A program made the translations under genes and the position numbers. A stretch of 64,000 nucleotides of DNA, from contig CAJJDN010000076.1 in the NCBI GenBank assembly GCA_905182985.1, positions 185,570 through 249,569 on the forward strand, written 5' to 3'. The notes under the pieces are model-generated. The model ran no database searches. It saw only the letters and a program-made list of their open reading frames with translations, and was not told where the DNA came from. Below, one piece after another: positions 51,101 through 64,000 of this stretch (positions are counted from its first letter, which is position 1; each line of letters begins with the position of its first letter). The DNA comes from Paramecium sonneborni (lineage: Eukaryota; Ciliophora; Oligohymenophorea; Peniculida; Parameciidae).

Positions 51101-52812
51101 CCTGGAGAGAAGGTATTCAAGAGGCATGGACATCATTTTCATAAGATAAAAATAAAATGCATGTTGAAAGAATCTTAAGAGGTTTACATGATAATATGAG
51201 AGTTAAATTAGAGAGTTTAAGTGAAATCTCATTTCATTAAACTTATGGATAAGAAATTTTTGAGGCTGAAGCTTGGTTACAAAGGTATTTGAGAACTGAA
51301 GATTAAGTTTGTTTATGTGTTGCTTTTGATATATATACTAGAATCTATCATAAAGTTTAAAAGAGTTTGGAAAAAATGAAAAAGGTTCACCTAGAGAATG
51401 TTTCACCTAAATTATTAGCTACTTAAAATTGTGAAATCAGCATTCCTGGTCTATATAAACCAAATAAACAACTTATTACTATTAATGGATTTGCTCCTAG
51501 ATTAGATGTTTTATCAAGTAAGTAGCATCCAAGATAAGTGAAAATGTTTGGAAATGATTCAAAGGAATATCATTTTTTATTAAAAGGACATGAGGATTTA
51601 AGGTAAGATGAAAGAGTGATGTAGTTGTTTTCATTAGTAAATCGTTTACTAACTAATGATACAGAGACAGAAAGAAAGGATCTTACAATAACTAGATACT
51701 CAGTTATACCTTTATCTCATAATACTGGTTTATTGGGTTGGGTATAGAATTGTGATACATTACAATAATTAGTAAGAGAATATAGAGATAAATATGCTAT
51801 AAGACCTAATGCAGAGAGCAATTTGATGGAATAATTTTGCCCTTAATATCAAAATTTACCATTACCTAATAAAGTGGAAATTTATAGACATATTTTAGAA
51901 AATACAAGAGGTGAAGATTTATAAAAGGTTTTATGGATAAAATCACCAAATTCTGAAGTTTGGCTTGAAAGAAGAATAAACTATACTCGATCATTAGCAA
52001 CTATGTCAATGGTAGGATATATTTTGGGATTAGGGGATAGACATCCATCAAATTTTATGTTATAAAGATTAACTGGTAAAATAGTACATATAGATTTTGG
52101 AGATTGTTTTGGTAATGATTGATTATAATTGTATACTAGAGGTGGCAATGAAAAGAGAAAAGTATCCAGAGAGAGTACCATTTAGATTAACAAGAATGTT
52201 AGTGAAGGCTATGGAAGCATGTGGCATAGAAGGAGTATATAGACATACTTGTAATGTAGTAATGAGAGTACTTAGAGAAAATAAAGAGTATAATAATAAT
52301 ATGTAATATTTAGATCATTGTTAGCTGTATTAGATTCTTTTGTTTATGATCCTTTACTTACATGGAGACTCTTAAATGCTTAAGATCATAAACCTAAGAA
52401 AGAAGCAAGGAATGTTGATTTACATAAATAGATTCCATAATAGATGATTAATTAATTGAATGATAAAGAAATGAATTAAGAAAAGAGTCTAATTTAAGCT
52501 ATTCCTGAAGCAAAAAGAAGAGGCAGTATAATAGATGATGGAAAATAATAGTAGATCTTAAAGAGAAAAGAAAGTGGAAGGGAGAAAGAGATCTATTTTG
52601 AATTTGCAGATGAAGAAAGAGAAATTCCAGATGATTTATAAAATTAAAAGGGTTTAGAAGTAATAGAAAGAATTAAGAAAAAACTATAAGGGAGAGATTT
52701 TAAAGAGCATGAAGTGCTGTCTACTGAAAATCAAGTGAATTAACTTATACTGTAAGCAACTAATCATGAAAATATAGCATAAGCTTATTTGGGATGGTGT
52801 CCATTTTGGTGA
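45190..52812 (+). CDS. TOR: TOR kinase (target of rapamycin), complete
   Basis: Encodes 2488 residues over six introns (29, 19, 25, 29, 28, 26 nt); the coding length is an exact multiple of three. The start matches [26 protein letters not shown] repeats run to about residue 1250 and the FAT domain to about 1900. The FRB domain (about 1930-2030) has LLKEAWREG and ISFHQTYG. The kinase domain has [15 protein letters not shown] (ATP-binding region), [11 protein letters not shown] (catalytic loop) and HIDFGDCF (DFG-type); the tail ends in the FATC motif CPFW, preceded by [17 protein letters not shown] couples nutrients to growth through TORC1/2. In the FRB, residues that contact FKBP12-rapamycin are changed (see findings). 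The 19-nt second intron (45835-45853) is the shortest used and is the least certain splice. Confidence 0.96.
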
Positions 52813-52922
52813 TTATGATAATTAATCGAAATATTAGTAATTATAATTTTGTTTTGATTATAGTGATTTCAATTTTAAAATATTAAATGTTACAGAAATC
52901 AATAAAATATAAGTTGTGTAAA

Positions 52923-53343
52923 TCACAAATACTATGCCAATTATTCTTTCTTGATTGGTTTTACTAAAAGATCATCCATTCCTGCAGTTAAACAGGCTGC
53001 CTTTGTCTTAGGATCCCCATCTGATATTTATCTAATAATAATTTATTTTACCTCCACTTAATCCTAATATCTTGCATTTAGGTAATCCTTTAGCCTTCTC
53101 ATGAGCTCTAATTTGTTTAGTAGACTTAATATATATTGATTCTCTTACATCATATCCATCCATAACTGGCATATGAATATCCATTAAAACATGAGCGAAA
53201 TTCGGTGACTTTTAATAAGCTTCTAGTGCTTCCTTTCCATTAGATACTACTACACATTCAACTTTAAGAGCTCCATAAAGCATTTTCAACAGATTCTGAG
53301 CAAAAGCCTCGTCATCTGCAACCAAAACCTTCTTTCCGTCCAT
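52923..53343 (-). CDS. Stand-alone response-regulator receiver domain (CheY-like)
   Basis: Encodes 129 residues with one 31-nt intron at 53031-53061 (acceptor CAG). It has the complete receiver signature: KKVLVADDEAFAQ with the acidic pair Asp10-Asp11, the phospho-acceptor Asp55 in HVLMDIHMPVMDG, LGLSG for the switch Thr/Ser region, and the LLVKPIKKE Lys near the end. There is no output domain. Such regulators receive phosphate from hybrid histidine kinases, which are known in ciliates. No histidine kinase is in the window, so the partner is unknown. It begins 23 bp beyond the stop of DDX54 on the same strand. Confidence 0.9.
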
Positions 53344-53365
53344 TATAATTAAATATATTTATTAA

Positions 53366-55550
53366 TCACAATTTATTCTTTCTATGTTTCTTCTCTATCT
53401 ATCTACGCTTACCCTTCTCCATATTCTTCAATTTCAAATTCTTCTTTATCTTTTTAGACTAATATATATTATATTAAATCTTTACTTTCAACAACTGTTC
53501 TGGTCTCTTTATTTCCTATCTTCGTCCTCCACGTTATTATTATTGTTATCCTCCTTCTTCTTTATTAAAATAATATCCTTTCCCTCTCATTTATCTTCTC
53601 TTAAACATTTCTCTTGCTCTAGAAACTGTTTCTTGATCCTATATTTAAACTAAATCTTTACTTCCTCTTCTCCAACATTCTATAATTAAATACTTGTTTG
53701 CTTCTACCATTTCTTAAAACTCTATTTCCCTTTCTCTATCTTCATTCCACGATCTTCTTTATCTTACTATTGATTTCCTTTCTAATTTACATACTTCTTC
53801 TTCTCTTTGTCCCAAACCATCTATTTTCTCTTTCTTAATGCATCTGTCTCATCTGATATTACAAATGGATTTATGTCCTCCACTGTAATCTTATGTAAAT
53901 CTTCAAATTCAGATCTTTTTGTTGGATCCCTTTATGTTGGAATAAAGAATTTTTGATCCATAAAATTATCTATATTCAATGATTTTGGTTGTTCTTTCAA
54001 TTCTATCTTAGTAACAGGCTTTCTTTTTTATACATCTTTCAAATGAGACACAGCCTTCATAAAAGGATCAGATTTTTAATTCTACTCAAATTTCTTTATC
54101 TCTATCACACTCTAACTAGATTTAAAATGTTTTATTTAATTCAACATATCCTTAGTATCTTCCTCAACTTATATTTTATCCTTAAATAATGGATGCACTA
54201 AACTTGTGTCAATATTTGTCTTAACCTTCTTAGCTGATCCTCTTGTCTTACGAAATTTCTCATTTGCTCTTGTTGCTATTTCCTTATAATTCTAAAACTC
54301 TATATCATCATTCAAATCATTCAACTTCTCTTGATTTTACATCAATAATTCTATTGGTATGTTACCATAAAATGACAAAGCTGGATCAGTAAAATCTCCA
54401 TCATTTACTAATTTTCTACCAACATAAATCATAGTTTCTTTAATGTAGAGAATTTCCTCTGATGAGATCAAAGCATATACATATCCTGCTTTACCTGCTC
54501 TAGCTGTACGACCAGATCTGTGTATAAATATTTTAGGATTAGAAGGATAATCATAATGTATTACATTGGCAACAAATGGAAGATCTATACCTCTACTGGC
54601 TAAATCCGTTACGATGAGGACTTTCACATGATTTTTTTTGAAGTTATCTAATTATTCTTTTCTGTCTAATTGATCCATCTTACCATAAACATGTACTGAT
54701 GATATATGAAACTTAGCTAAGGCATATGAAAGCATATCCACTAAAAATCGAGTTGATGCAAATATCAAACAAGTATCCTCAATTTATTTTATCAAATATA
54801 TTAAAGCACTCAATTTATTCTCATTTGCTGTTAACAAAAAATGTAATTACATAGAATCTGGTAATTGAAATTCTTTATCTAATTTACAAAATATATAATC
54901 TTTTAAACCAACAGAAGCAAAAATACTTAATTATTCTGGAATAGTAGCAGAAAACATTAATGATTATTTTTAAGATGGAAGATAAGTTAAGATTTATTTT
55001 AATTGATCAGCCAAACCCATTTCAAATAAGAAATCAGCCTCATCATAAATTACCATTTAAACTCTAGATAATTTTAATCTATCTTCCAATAAATGTTACA
55101 ACACTCTACCAGGTGTACATATTAAAATATCAGGATTTCCTGCCAAACTCTCAAATTACCCTTCAAAACCATGACCACCAACCATTATAGAATATTGCAA
55201 ATCTGTAAATTTGCATAAGTATTTTAAAACTGATGCTATTTGTAAAGCTAATTCTCTTGTTGGAAGTAGAATCAATCCTCTTATTCCTACAACAGTACTA
55301 TGATTCTATAATTTATTTATCATAGGAATTAAAAAAGCAGCTGTTTTACCTGATCCTGTTTTTGAACAAGCCACAATATCACGCCCTGCCAAAATTTATG
55401 GTATTGCCTAAATTACATCAATTGACAATATACTTTTCTTTATATTGGGGTAGGAACATTAAATCCCTAATTCTTGATAGCTCTATAAAGTTCTGGGATT
55501 AATCCCATAGATTCGAATCCTCCAGATTTCTTCACTTTAGTTTAATCCAT
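53366..55550 (-). CDS. DEAD-box RNA helicase Dbp10/DDX54 (ribosome biogenesis)
   Basis: About 702 residues with introns at 55408-55433 (26 nt), 53639-53661 (23 nt) and 53459-53485 (27 nt; stopless and multiple of three, so optional). The DEAD-box motifs are in order: GGFESMGL and PTPIQRKAIP (Q motif), ACSKTGSGKT (motif I), PTRELALQ, TPGRVLQH, YDEADFLFEMG (DEAD), MFSATIPEQ (SAT), then the C-lobe with IFASTRFLVDML, TDLASRGIDLP and HRSGRTARAGK. The GGFESMGL start and the C-terminal VWDKEKKKYV/GMKIEKG region fit the Dbp10 family, which works on the 60S ribosomal subunit in the nucleolus. The basic Lys-rich tail is typical. The 27-nt third intron has no TGA, so retention would add nine residues. 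Confidence 0.9.
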
Positions 55551-55745
55551 ATATTAAATTATTAAAATGTGATTTTGTTTGATAATATGTTTTGTTATTA
55601 GATATTCAATTTCATATTCAAAGTGATTAATTTTTTAATGGAATTCAATACTTAAAAATAAATTAAATGATCTCAACCATTATACTATTACTAATTGCTT
55701 TCTTAAATATTTTAATTAATTTTTCTCCATAATTAATAATTAAAA

Positions 55746-56650
55746 ATGGAAAGAGCTGCAAATCTCATCTTAACAGCAGGATCCCTACTTGTGGGAGGTG
55801 GAGTATTATTTAAGTCATTCTTCTATACAGTGGATGGAGGATAAAGAGGATTAATTTTTGATAGATTTTAAGGAGTCAAAGAATCTGTCTATGGAGAAGG
55901 AATGCACTTTTTTATTCCAGTCATTTAAGTATATAATTGCATAATCATATCTAGTCACCAATCGTGGCTGAGGTGCGTCTTTAACCAAAAACTGTAGCAT
56001 CACACACTGGTACAAAAGATTTGTAAACAGTTGATATTGCTATCAGAATGCTTCATAAACCAATTGAATAATATTTACCTGAAATTTATAAGTAGAATTA
56101 CATATTATATTTCTCTTAGAACAATTGGTTTAAATTATGAAGAAAAGATTCTTCCATCAATTGCTAATGAAGTTTTGAAGGCAGTTGTAGCTTAATATGA
56201 TGCAGATCAATTGATCAAAATGAGAGAAAAGATATCTTAAGAAATTAAGGAAGGTTTGATTGAAAGGGCAAAGGAATTTAAAATTGTCTTAGAAGATGTA
56301 TCTATTACACATTTGGGATTCATGAAAGAATATGCTTAAGCTATTGAAGCTAAATAAGTAGCTTAGTAATTGGCTGAAAGATAAAAATTCATTGTCTTGA
56401 GAGATGAAGAAGAAAAGAATGCTAAAGTTATTTTATCTGAAGGTGAATCAGAAGCAGCAAGATTAATTAATGAAGCTGTCAAGTCTTATGGAACAGGTAT
56501 TCATTCTAACTAATTCAAATAGCTTAAATTGAAATTAAGAAATTAGAGACTGCTAAACATATTGCTGAAACCTTAGCCAAAAGTCCAAATATTTCATGGA
56601 TTCCAACTGGAAATGGAGTTTCAAATCTATTGAATTTGAAAACATTTTGA
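55746..56650 (+). CDS. Prohibitin (SPFH family, mitochondrial inner membrane)
   Basis: Encodes 274 residues with three introns: 55929-55954 (26 nt), 56092-56119 (28 nt), 56497-56522 (26 nt). The N-terminal hydrophobic segment (AANLILTAGSLLVGGGVLF) is the membrane anchor. The PHB domain follows: GLIFDRFQGVKESVYGEGMH, HTGTKDLQTVDIAIRMLHKP, IANEVLKAVVAQYDADQLI, then the coiled coil EEEKNAKVILSEGESEAARL. Prohibitins 1 and 2 form ring complexes that organise cristae and act with m-AAA protease. Length matches the family. Which of the two paralogues it is cannot be decided by eye. Confidence 0.92.
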
Positions 56651-56691
56651 GAATGTAATTTATATTATTTGAATGCATATATATATATATA

Positions 56692-59485
56692 TCATGCTTT
56701 GACGAGTTTTCTTAACACATATTATAAGATTCCTCCATGTTTATAATATTCAATTTCTACTTCTGTGTCCAATCTTGATTTGGCTTAGAATTTCTTTCCA
56801 GTTGCTAAGTAATATAGATATAAAAATATTACATGTTTCAACAGTATATGTTTATCCAACAGTTAAATTACTTTCATTAACATTGATTGTGAATTGCTCT
56901 TTTCCAGTTAATCCAAGAGTATCAGCACTTTCTCCTTTTAAGAATTCAAGTGGTAAGATACCCATGCCAACTAAATTGGATCTGTGGATTCTTTCAAATG
57001 ATTAAGCAATGACACATTTAACACCTTATAAATATGGTCCTCTAAGAAATTAAAATATATTATATTACTTTGCTGCCCAATCTCTACTACTTCCTGAACC
57101 ATATTCTTGACCAGCTAAAACTATAGTTTAATTTCCTTCTTTCATGTGTTTATCAGCAGCATCAAAAACATCCATAACATCTCCAGTTGGAACATAGACA
57201 GTTTATGGACCAACCTTACTAACCAATTTGTTAATGATACGAGTATTAGCAAAAGTACCTCTAGCCATAATTTCATCATTTCCTCTTCTTGCACCATAAG
57301 TATTGAAATCTTTTTTAGTAACACCTTTGCTCTTAAGATAACGACCAGCAGGGGAATTTTCTGATATTGAACCAGCTGGTGAAATGTGATCTGTTGTAAT
57401 AAAATCACCTAAGTTCAAAAGACAATAAGCATTCTTAATTGGTTAAACTGGTTTTGGATTCAAATCTGTTGTTTAGAAGAATGGTGGATTGTGAATGTAG
57501 GTTGATTCAGGTTTCCATTAATAAAGATCAGTCTTATTAACTTTCAATTAATTCCATCTTTCAGTTCCTTATGCAATTCTTGAATAGATATCTCTAAACA
57601 TTTATGGTTTCAGTGCTTATTCTACTGCCTTACTACATTATTCTCTGGTTGGCCAGATATCTTTCAAAAATACTGGCTTTCCATTGCTATCTGTTCCAAT
57701 TGGTGTTGTATCAAAATCAATATTAACAGTACCAGCTAAAGCATAAGCAACAACCAAAGGTGGAGATGCAAGATAATTGGCTCTAACCTATTAATGAATT
57801 CTGGCTTCAAAATTACGATTTCCTGAAAGAACAGCAGCAGCAACTAAATCTTTATTTTTGATAGCATCAGCAACTTCATTATCTAATTCACCAGTATTAC
57901 CAATACAAGTCATACAACCATAACCAGCAGTAGTGAATCCTAATTGATCAAGATACTTATTGACACCAGACTCTTCGAAATATTTAGTAACAACATTAGA
58001 TCCAGGGGAGAGTGTAGTTTTAATATAAGGTCTAACTTTCAATCCTTTTTCAACAGCATTTTTAGCCAAAAGACCAGCACCAATCATAGATTCTGGATTG
58101 CTTGTATTAGTGCATGAAGTAATAGCTGCAATAACAACACTTCCATGAGAAAGAGAATATTTCTATCCTTAATAAGTGAATTCAGCAACATCAGCTTATT
58201 TTTCTTAAGGTATACCAAATCCTTTGAATCCAACCTTATTATTAAGACAAGAAGCCCAATCTTTTTTCATTTCAGCTAATGGCACTCTATCATGTGGTCT
58301 TTTAGGTCCTGAAAGTGATGGTTAGACAGATGCTAAATCTAAATCTAAGACTTCCCCAGAGAAATGAGGATCATTACCACTCTTATAATCTCTAAACAAT
58401 CCTTATTCTCTAAGATAAGTTTCAATTTATTTAACTTTACTTTCTGGTCTACCTGTTAAATTCAAGTAATCAATAGTTTTTTTATCAATAGGGAAATAAC
58501 CCATAGTAGCACCATATTCTGGAGCCATATTAGCAATAGTAGCTCTATCAGCAAGTGATAATGTTTCAACACCAGGTCCAAAGAATTCAACAAATTTACC
58601 AACAACTCCTCTCTTTCTTAACATTTATGTGCATGTAAGTACTAAATCAGTTGCTGTGACATTAGATGGTAATTTTCCATGTAATCTAAATCCTACAACT
58701 TCTGGTAAAACCATTGATATAGTTTATCCAAGCATAACAGCTTCTGCTTCTATTCCTCCAACTCCCCATCCTGTTACTCCCAAACCATTAATCATTGTTG
58801 TATGAGAATCTGTTCCTACAACTGAATCTGGAAATAGATATCCTTATTCTTCCATTACTACTCGAGCCAAGTATTCCAAATTTACTTAGTGAACTATACC
58901 TGATCCTGGTGGAACTATTAAGAAATTCTTAAAGGCTGTTGATCCCCATTTCAAGAATTCAAAACGTTCATAGTTACGACTAAACTCTATCTTTTCATTC
59001 TCTTCATAGGCTCTTGGTACTCTTGATACATCTGCTTAAACTGAATGATCAATCACTAAGTCAACTGGACACAATGGATTTATCTTTTATGGATCTCCCC
59101 CTAATCTCTTCATTGCATCTCTCATTGCTGCCAAATCTACAACTGCTGGTACTCCTGTAAAATCTTACAATATGACACGTGCTGGCTTAAATGGAATTTC
59201 TATCTATTTTGGAGCATTTGTCTCCCAATTCAAGATGTTTTAAACATCTTTCTATGTCACTGCAAACTCATCACAATTACGCACTGCTGATTCCAATAAT
59301 ACTCTTATTGAATATGGTAAATGATCTATCCAATATAAATCTCAAAACTTACTTAATTTTTAATCCCCTAATGCTGGTAAACTAAAGAATTTATACTCCT
59401 TTCCATCTACCTTCAATGTTTTCTAAGCCTTTATAAATGGGTTTGCTCTTGCTCCAAATCTGAATCTAGAACTGAATCTTATCAT
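56692..59485 (-). CDS. Aconitate hydratase, AcnA/IRP1 type, with putative mitochondrial presequence
   Basis: Encodes 903 residues with introns at 59326-59352 (27 nt), 57042-57068 (27 nt) and 56805-56832 (28 nt). The order of motifs is that of cytosolic-type aconitase: [48 protein letters not shown] and [11 protein letters not shown] (the 4Fe-4S cysteines), [16 protein letters not shown], and the C-terminal domain with [34 protein letters not shown] and [16 protein letters not shown]. It isomerises citrate to isocitrate in the TCA cycle. The first 16 residues ([16 protein letters not shown]) are Arg-rich without acids, as in mitochondrial targeting peptides. Both 27-nt introns interrupt conserved sequence; the second contains no TGA, so its retention would add nine residues in-frame. 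Confidence 0.95.
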
Positions 59486-60709
59486 AATTAAAAATTTATT
59501 TTACGCATCACTAACTATTAATAATCACTTTAATACTCTATTTTTATAATAATTTTTTCAAAGATACAAAATAAATATGCATTTTTAAAATAATGACAAT
59601 ATATTTTATCATTTCTATTTTACGAATTTTAATTATTCTCATTTTAGTCTCATTTATCTTCAAACTATTCTAAATCAAAACCTCATAATCACAACTATTC
59701 CATTTATACCTATATTTTTTATATCAAACACTCTACTTAATCTCTTAAAGAATTTACATTAAACAATAACTTCACCCAACAAACAATTTTTTTTAATCAA
59801 ACAATCTTATATTTTTTATGAGATTCAATACTTTTCAAATCATCATTAAGACCTAATTCCAAAGTAGATTCCAATAACTAAGAGTGCCCAAAATCAAAAA
59901 AAATCATATTTTTAAAGAATTAGTTTTATTCAAATTTTTAGTCAGCTGCTTAAAATTCTAAAAATTAAGACTTTTTAAAAGACTAGAATTTATTCAAGAT
60001 TAAAATAAACTTTTTATTACTATTTGTAAATACACTTTATATTGTTAAATGAATACTAAACTAATTATTCTATAAAATAACTATTCTAATTTTTATTAAA
60101 ATCTAATTCATAAATATCGTTGTGATATATTTGTAATCCTTAGTATCTTTAAAATAAAATAAATTATTAATGATTAGTTATGATGTGTAATAAAATTTTA
60201 TCTAATTATATAATTTTAAAACATTGATAAAATAAATTTACATCATTAATTTATTTGTATAACATTTCATATAAAATTTAATGTAAACAAACTAAACTAG
60301 ATTCTTTTTACTTATTTTAGATTGCTTTTAAGGTTCTCTAATCTAAACAATAATGGATTTCATTCTTTAAATTTAAAATCTTTTGGTTACTATTTCAAAT
60401 AGTTGATTAACAAACTTTACCATGCGAAATCAGTTTAAATTAAAATAATATTTCTAATATTGTTTTACTAAGCAGAAAAGTTTATAATAATAATATTAAT
60501 TATTCTTAACAAAATACTTGAATTTTATTCGAAGCTAATACATTTTTATAAGTTTTAAATTTAAAATGACAATCATATTCATAAAAATATCCATCTCAAT
60601 TATTTATAATTAATGAAATTATCAAATATATGTATATATTGTAATAGAATTATTAGAATTAAAAAACATAATATGAATGTACTTTGCGGATTATTTTTTA
60701 TTCTTTTAC
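59486..60709. other. AT-rich intergenic region of 1.2 kb
   Basis: The largest empty stretch of the window. It contains short A/T runs and no open frame with supportable coding character. It separates the divergently transcribed aconitase and WD-repeat genes and should include their promoters. Confidence 0.5.
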
Positions 60710-61990
60710 ATGAATACTAAAGATATTGAAAAAAAAAATTATATAAAAGCATTAATTCAGGTAAAAAGGGAAATCAAAAAATAAAAATAATAATAAGATT
60801 CAAAGAGTGAAGTCAAAGATAGTTCCTCACTATCTCTTTATGATTTTAAAAATTAATAATAGCTTGAGGACTAACAATCAATTAGTAATTTTGGATAACC
60901 AAATTCAAAGGTTTAATAGCAAAATTCAAATATTACTTCTATTTCTAATGATAATTTTTTTGAAAATCTAGAGTAAACTTAACACAACTTATATTAACTA
61001 ATTTAACAGTTATATTAAATTAAAGCTGATGATTTAGATAAAATTATAAAAAATAAGGAGGAAGTATATATTTGTGAAATAAAAAAAGAACAGTAAGAAA
61101 TTTGTTAAGATCTATCTTTTAATAAAGATGATACTTTACTTGCCACAGCTAATGGTAAAAATATAAAAATTTAGTAATTTAATGAGGGAAACTTATCATA
61201 AATTACAATCTTATAAGGCCATGTAAAAAATATTAGTTGTATATTATTTTCTAAAAAAACAAACTCAATTTTTTCAGGAGGATATATAGATGATCATTTA
61301 ATTTGTTTGTGGGAAGAAAAAATATAAAATAATTGGGAATTGACAGTTTAGAAGGATTCAAGAAGTCCTATAACTTGTATGGAATTAAATCAATAGGAAA
61401 CAAAATTAATTGTAGGAAATCAATATGGTTTCGTTTAAATTTGGGAAATAGATTATAAGAAAAAAATAATTAGTATTCATGATGAATAACGAAAAATTCA
61501 TAAAAAAGTTGTCTATGGAGTAAGTCTTAATAAATCAGAAACTTAATTAGTTACATGTTCAGGAGATTCAAAAATAATCGTTTGGAAAATTTGTGAACAA
61601 GGAATGTTAGAAGTGTTGAGAGAACTTATAGAAGATACCTTTGTTAGTCGTATTCGATTTTTAGATAATCATAGGTTCGTTGTTTCATAAAGTTAAAGAG
61701 GATTGATTGAATTCAAAATTTCTAGTTTAGAAATCACAAAAAAAACAATAGTTTAAACAGATTATGAAGATTGTCATTATTTTCCAATTTAATATCATAA
61801 AGATTCATAACTGATGGTAGTGAAACATTATAGATCAGTTTATTTAATAAAAGAATTTAATCATGGAGATTATAATTGTATAAAAAAATTAAATTTTGAC
61901 AGCAATAAAATTTTAGGAGCATTATCAAATAATGGGAAGCATCTAATTATTTAAAATGAGAATAAATTTTATTATTATTAGTTATTTTGA
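60710..61990 (+). CDS. WD40-repeat protein, 426 aa
   Basis: A single intronless frame of 427 codons. The N-terminal 145 residues are Gln/Asn/Ser-rich and helical. After it come WD40 blades: LSFNKDDTLLATANGKNIKI, then a second ILQGHVKNISCILFSKKTNS and SGGYIDDHLICLWEE, ETKLIVGNQYGFVQIWEI, and LVTCSGDSKIIVWKI, then weaker C-terminal blades. WD40 propellers are scaffolds; the N-terminal coil may mediate oligomerisation. The partner pathway cannot be named. ATG 60710 was chosen as the first ATG of this frame after upstream noncoding sequence. Confidence 0.82.
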
Positions 61991-62287
61991 TGATTTGTTT
62001 TATTTAATTTTATATGAATAATTATGAAATGAATATATTGAAATATTTTTTAATTTATTTTTAATTAGCAAATTATTAAATATAACTTAAAGATTTAGAA
62101 TTGATTTCTTTTAAATATTTTAGAGTCCTATTAAAATAAAATAAAATTTACTAATTTAAATGAAGTAGAAAAGTATGGTTGATTGAAAATGATGAAATAT
62201 ATTTAGAGTCAAGCATAGAGTAAATTACATTGACATCTAATTTAAATTGCAAAATTTACTAATATTTAAAACCATATTATATATTTT

Positions 62288-63639
<1,352 letters not shown>

Positions 63640-63781
63640 AATATATGTGTAATTTTTGATATTCAACTCATAAATGTTTTAATATGTTTTTGTAATTTAC
63701 TAAGTTAAGCAGCTAAAATATTTTAAACTTCAAAGGTGATATTTTTAATTAATATTTATTAAGAGAATTTATGTATTTAAA

Positions 63782-64000
63782 TCATTTCTTTTTCTGTTTA
63801 AATTCCAAGTCTCTCAATTTCCAATATGATGTATTTTCATTTTTGACGCTTCCTCTTTTTGATATAATTTATTAGCATTTAATACTTAAAGATTCTTCTG
63901 TTTTTTGTTTTCCCAATTATTCCTCTAATCTATCTATTTTTAATGCTTTATCCCAAACACTACTAGTAGGAGAATTATGAATTTCAATAGGATTCAAAAC
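63782..64000 (-). CDS. 3' end of a minus-strand gene leaving the window
   Basis: The last 72 codons before TGA (63782-63784); the gene continues beyond the right edge. The visible part is hydrophilic and coiled-coil-like (LKIDRLEEQLGKQKTEESLS) and ends in a Lys-rich tail. Family unknown. Confidence 0.5.

Noticed and set aside
57142..57418. Overlapping frames on both strands inside aconitase
   Set aside because: The minus-strand frame in phase with aconitase carries its C-terminal domain; the other frames have no motif.

Overview
The window is ciliate macronuclear DNA, most likely from Paramecium or a close relative. The evidence is in the sequence: it is very AT-rich, genes are packed tens of bases apart on both strands, and protein-coding frames are full of in-frame TAA and TAG where glutamine is expected, while TGA is the only codon that ends them. 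Nearly all genes that break under a single frame are restored by removing tiny introns of 19-36 nt, mostly GTA...TAG, a size class characteristic of Paramecium. Read with the standard code, every gene shatters into pieces; read with TAA/TAG = Gln and micro-introns removed, about 35 genes emerge, many of them full length.

Layout. 1-8.5 kb: end of a MORN protein, a queuosine-salvage glycosylase (QNG1-like), two small proteins, an ankyrin protein and two long ciliate proteins of unknown role. 9-17 kb: a Gln-rich protein, a CAMK-like kinase convergent with an SRPK, a small protein and a degenerate FKBP-TPR protein. 17-25.5 kb: a 938-residue helical protein that may be a tethering factor, a coiled-coil protein divergently paired with a Cys-containing small protein, and a Gln-rich protein. 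25.7-31 kb: MORN protein, an unresolved low-quality stretch, protein phosphatase 1, and an FKBP/TPR co-chaperone. 31-35.5 kb: Listerin (ribosome quality-control E3). 35.6-41.5 kb: a small gene interrupted by an in-frame TGA, BPNT1-like nucleotidase, a pseudokinase, a coiled-coil/poly-Q protein and an EH-domain endocytic protein with an 18-Gln run. 41.5-43.7 kb: a helicase-less Dicer-like protein with two intact RNase III domains. 45-53 kb: a complete TOR kinase. 53-59.5 kb: a stand-alone response regulator, DEAD-box helicase Dbp10/DDX54, a prohibitin and an aconitase. 60.7-64 kb: a WD-repeat protein, another CAMK-like kinase, and the 3' end of a gene leaving the window.

No operons or mobile elements were recognised. 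Genes are mostly independent housekeeping and signalling units: growth control (TOR), translation and ribosome biogenesis and quality control (Listerin, DDX54, QNG1), phosphorylation (three kinases, a pseudokinase, PP1), membrane traffic (EH protein), mitochondria (prohibitin, aconitase) and small-RNA production (Dicer-like). The Dicer-like gene is the most distinctive: helicase-less Dicers of this kind act in programmed genome rearrangement in Paramecium. Exon structures were worked out by hand; the reading frames close exactly (coding length divisible by three) for the genes listed, but none was checked against RNA data or databases.
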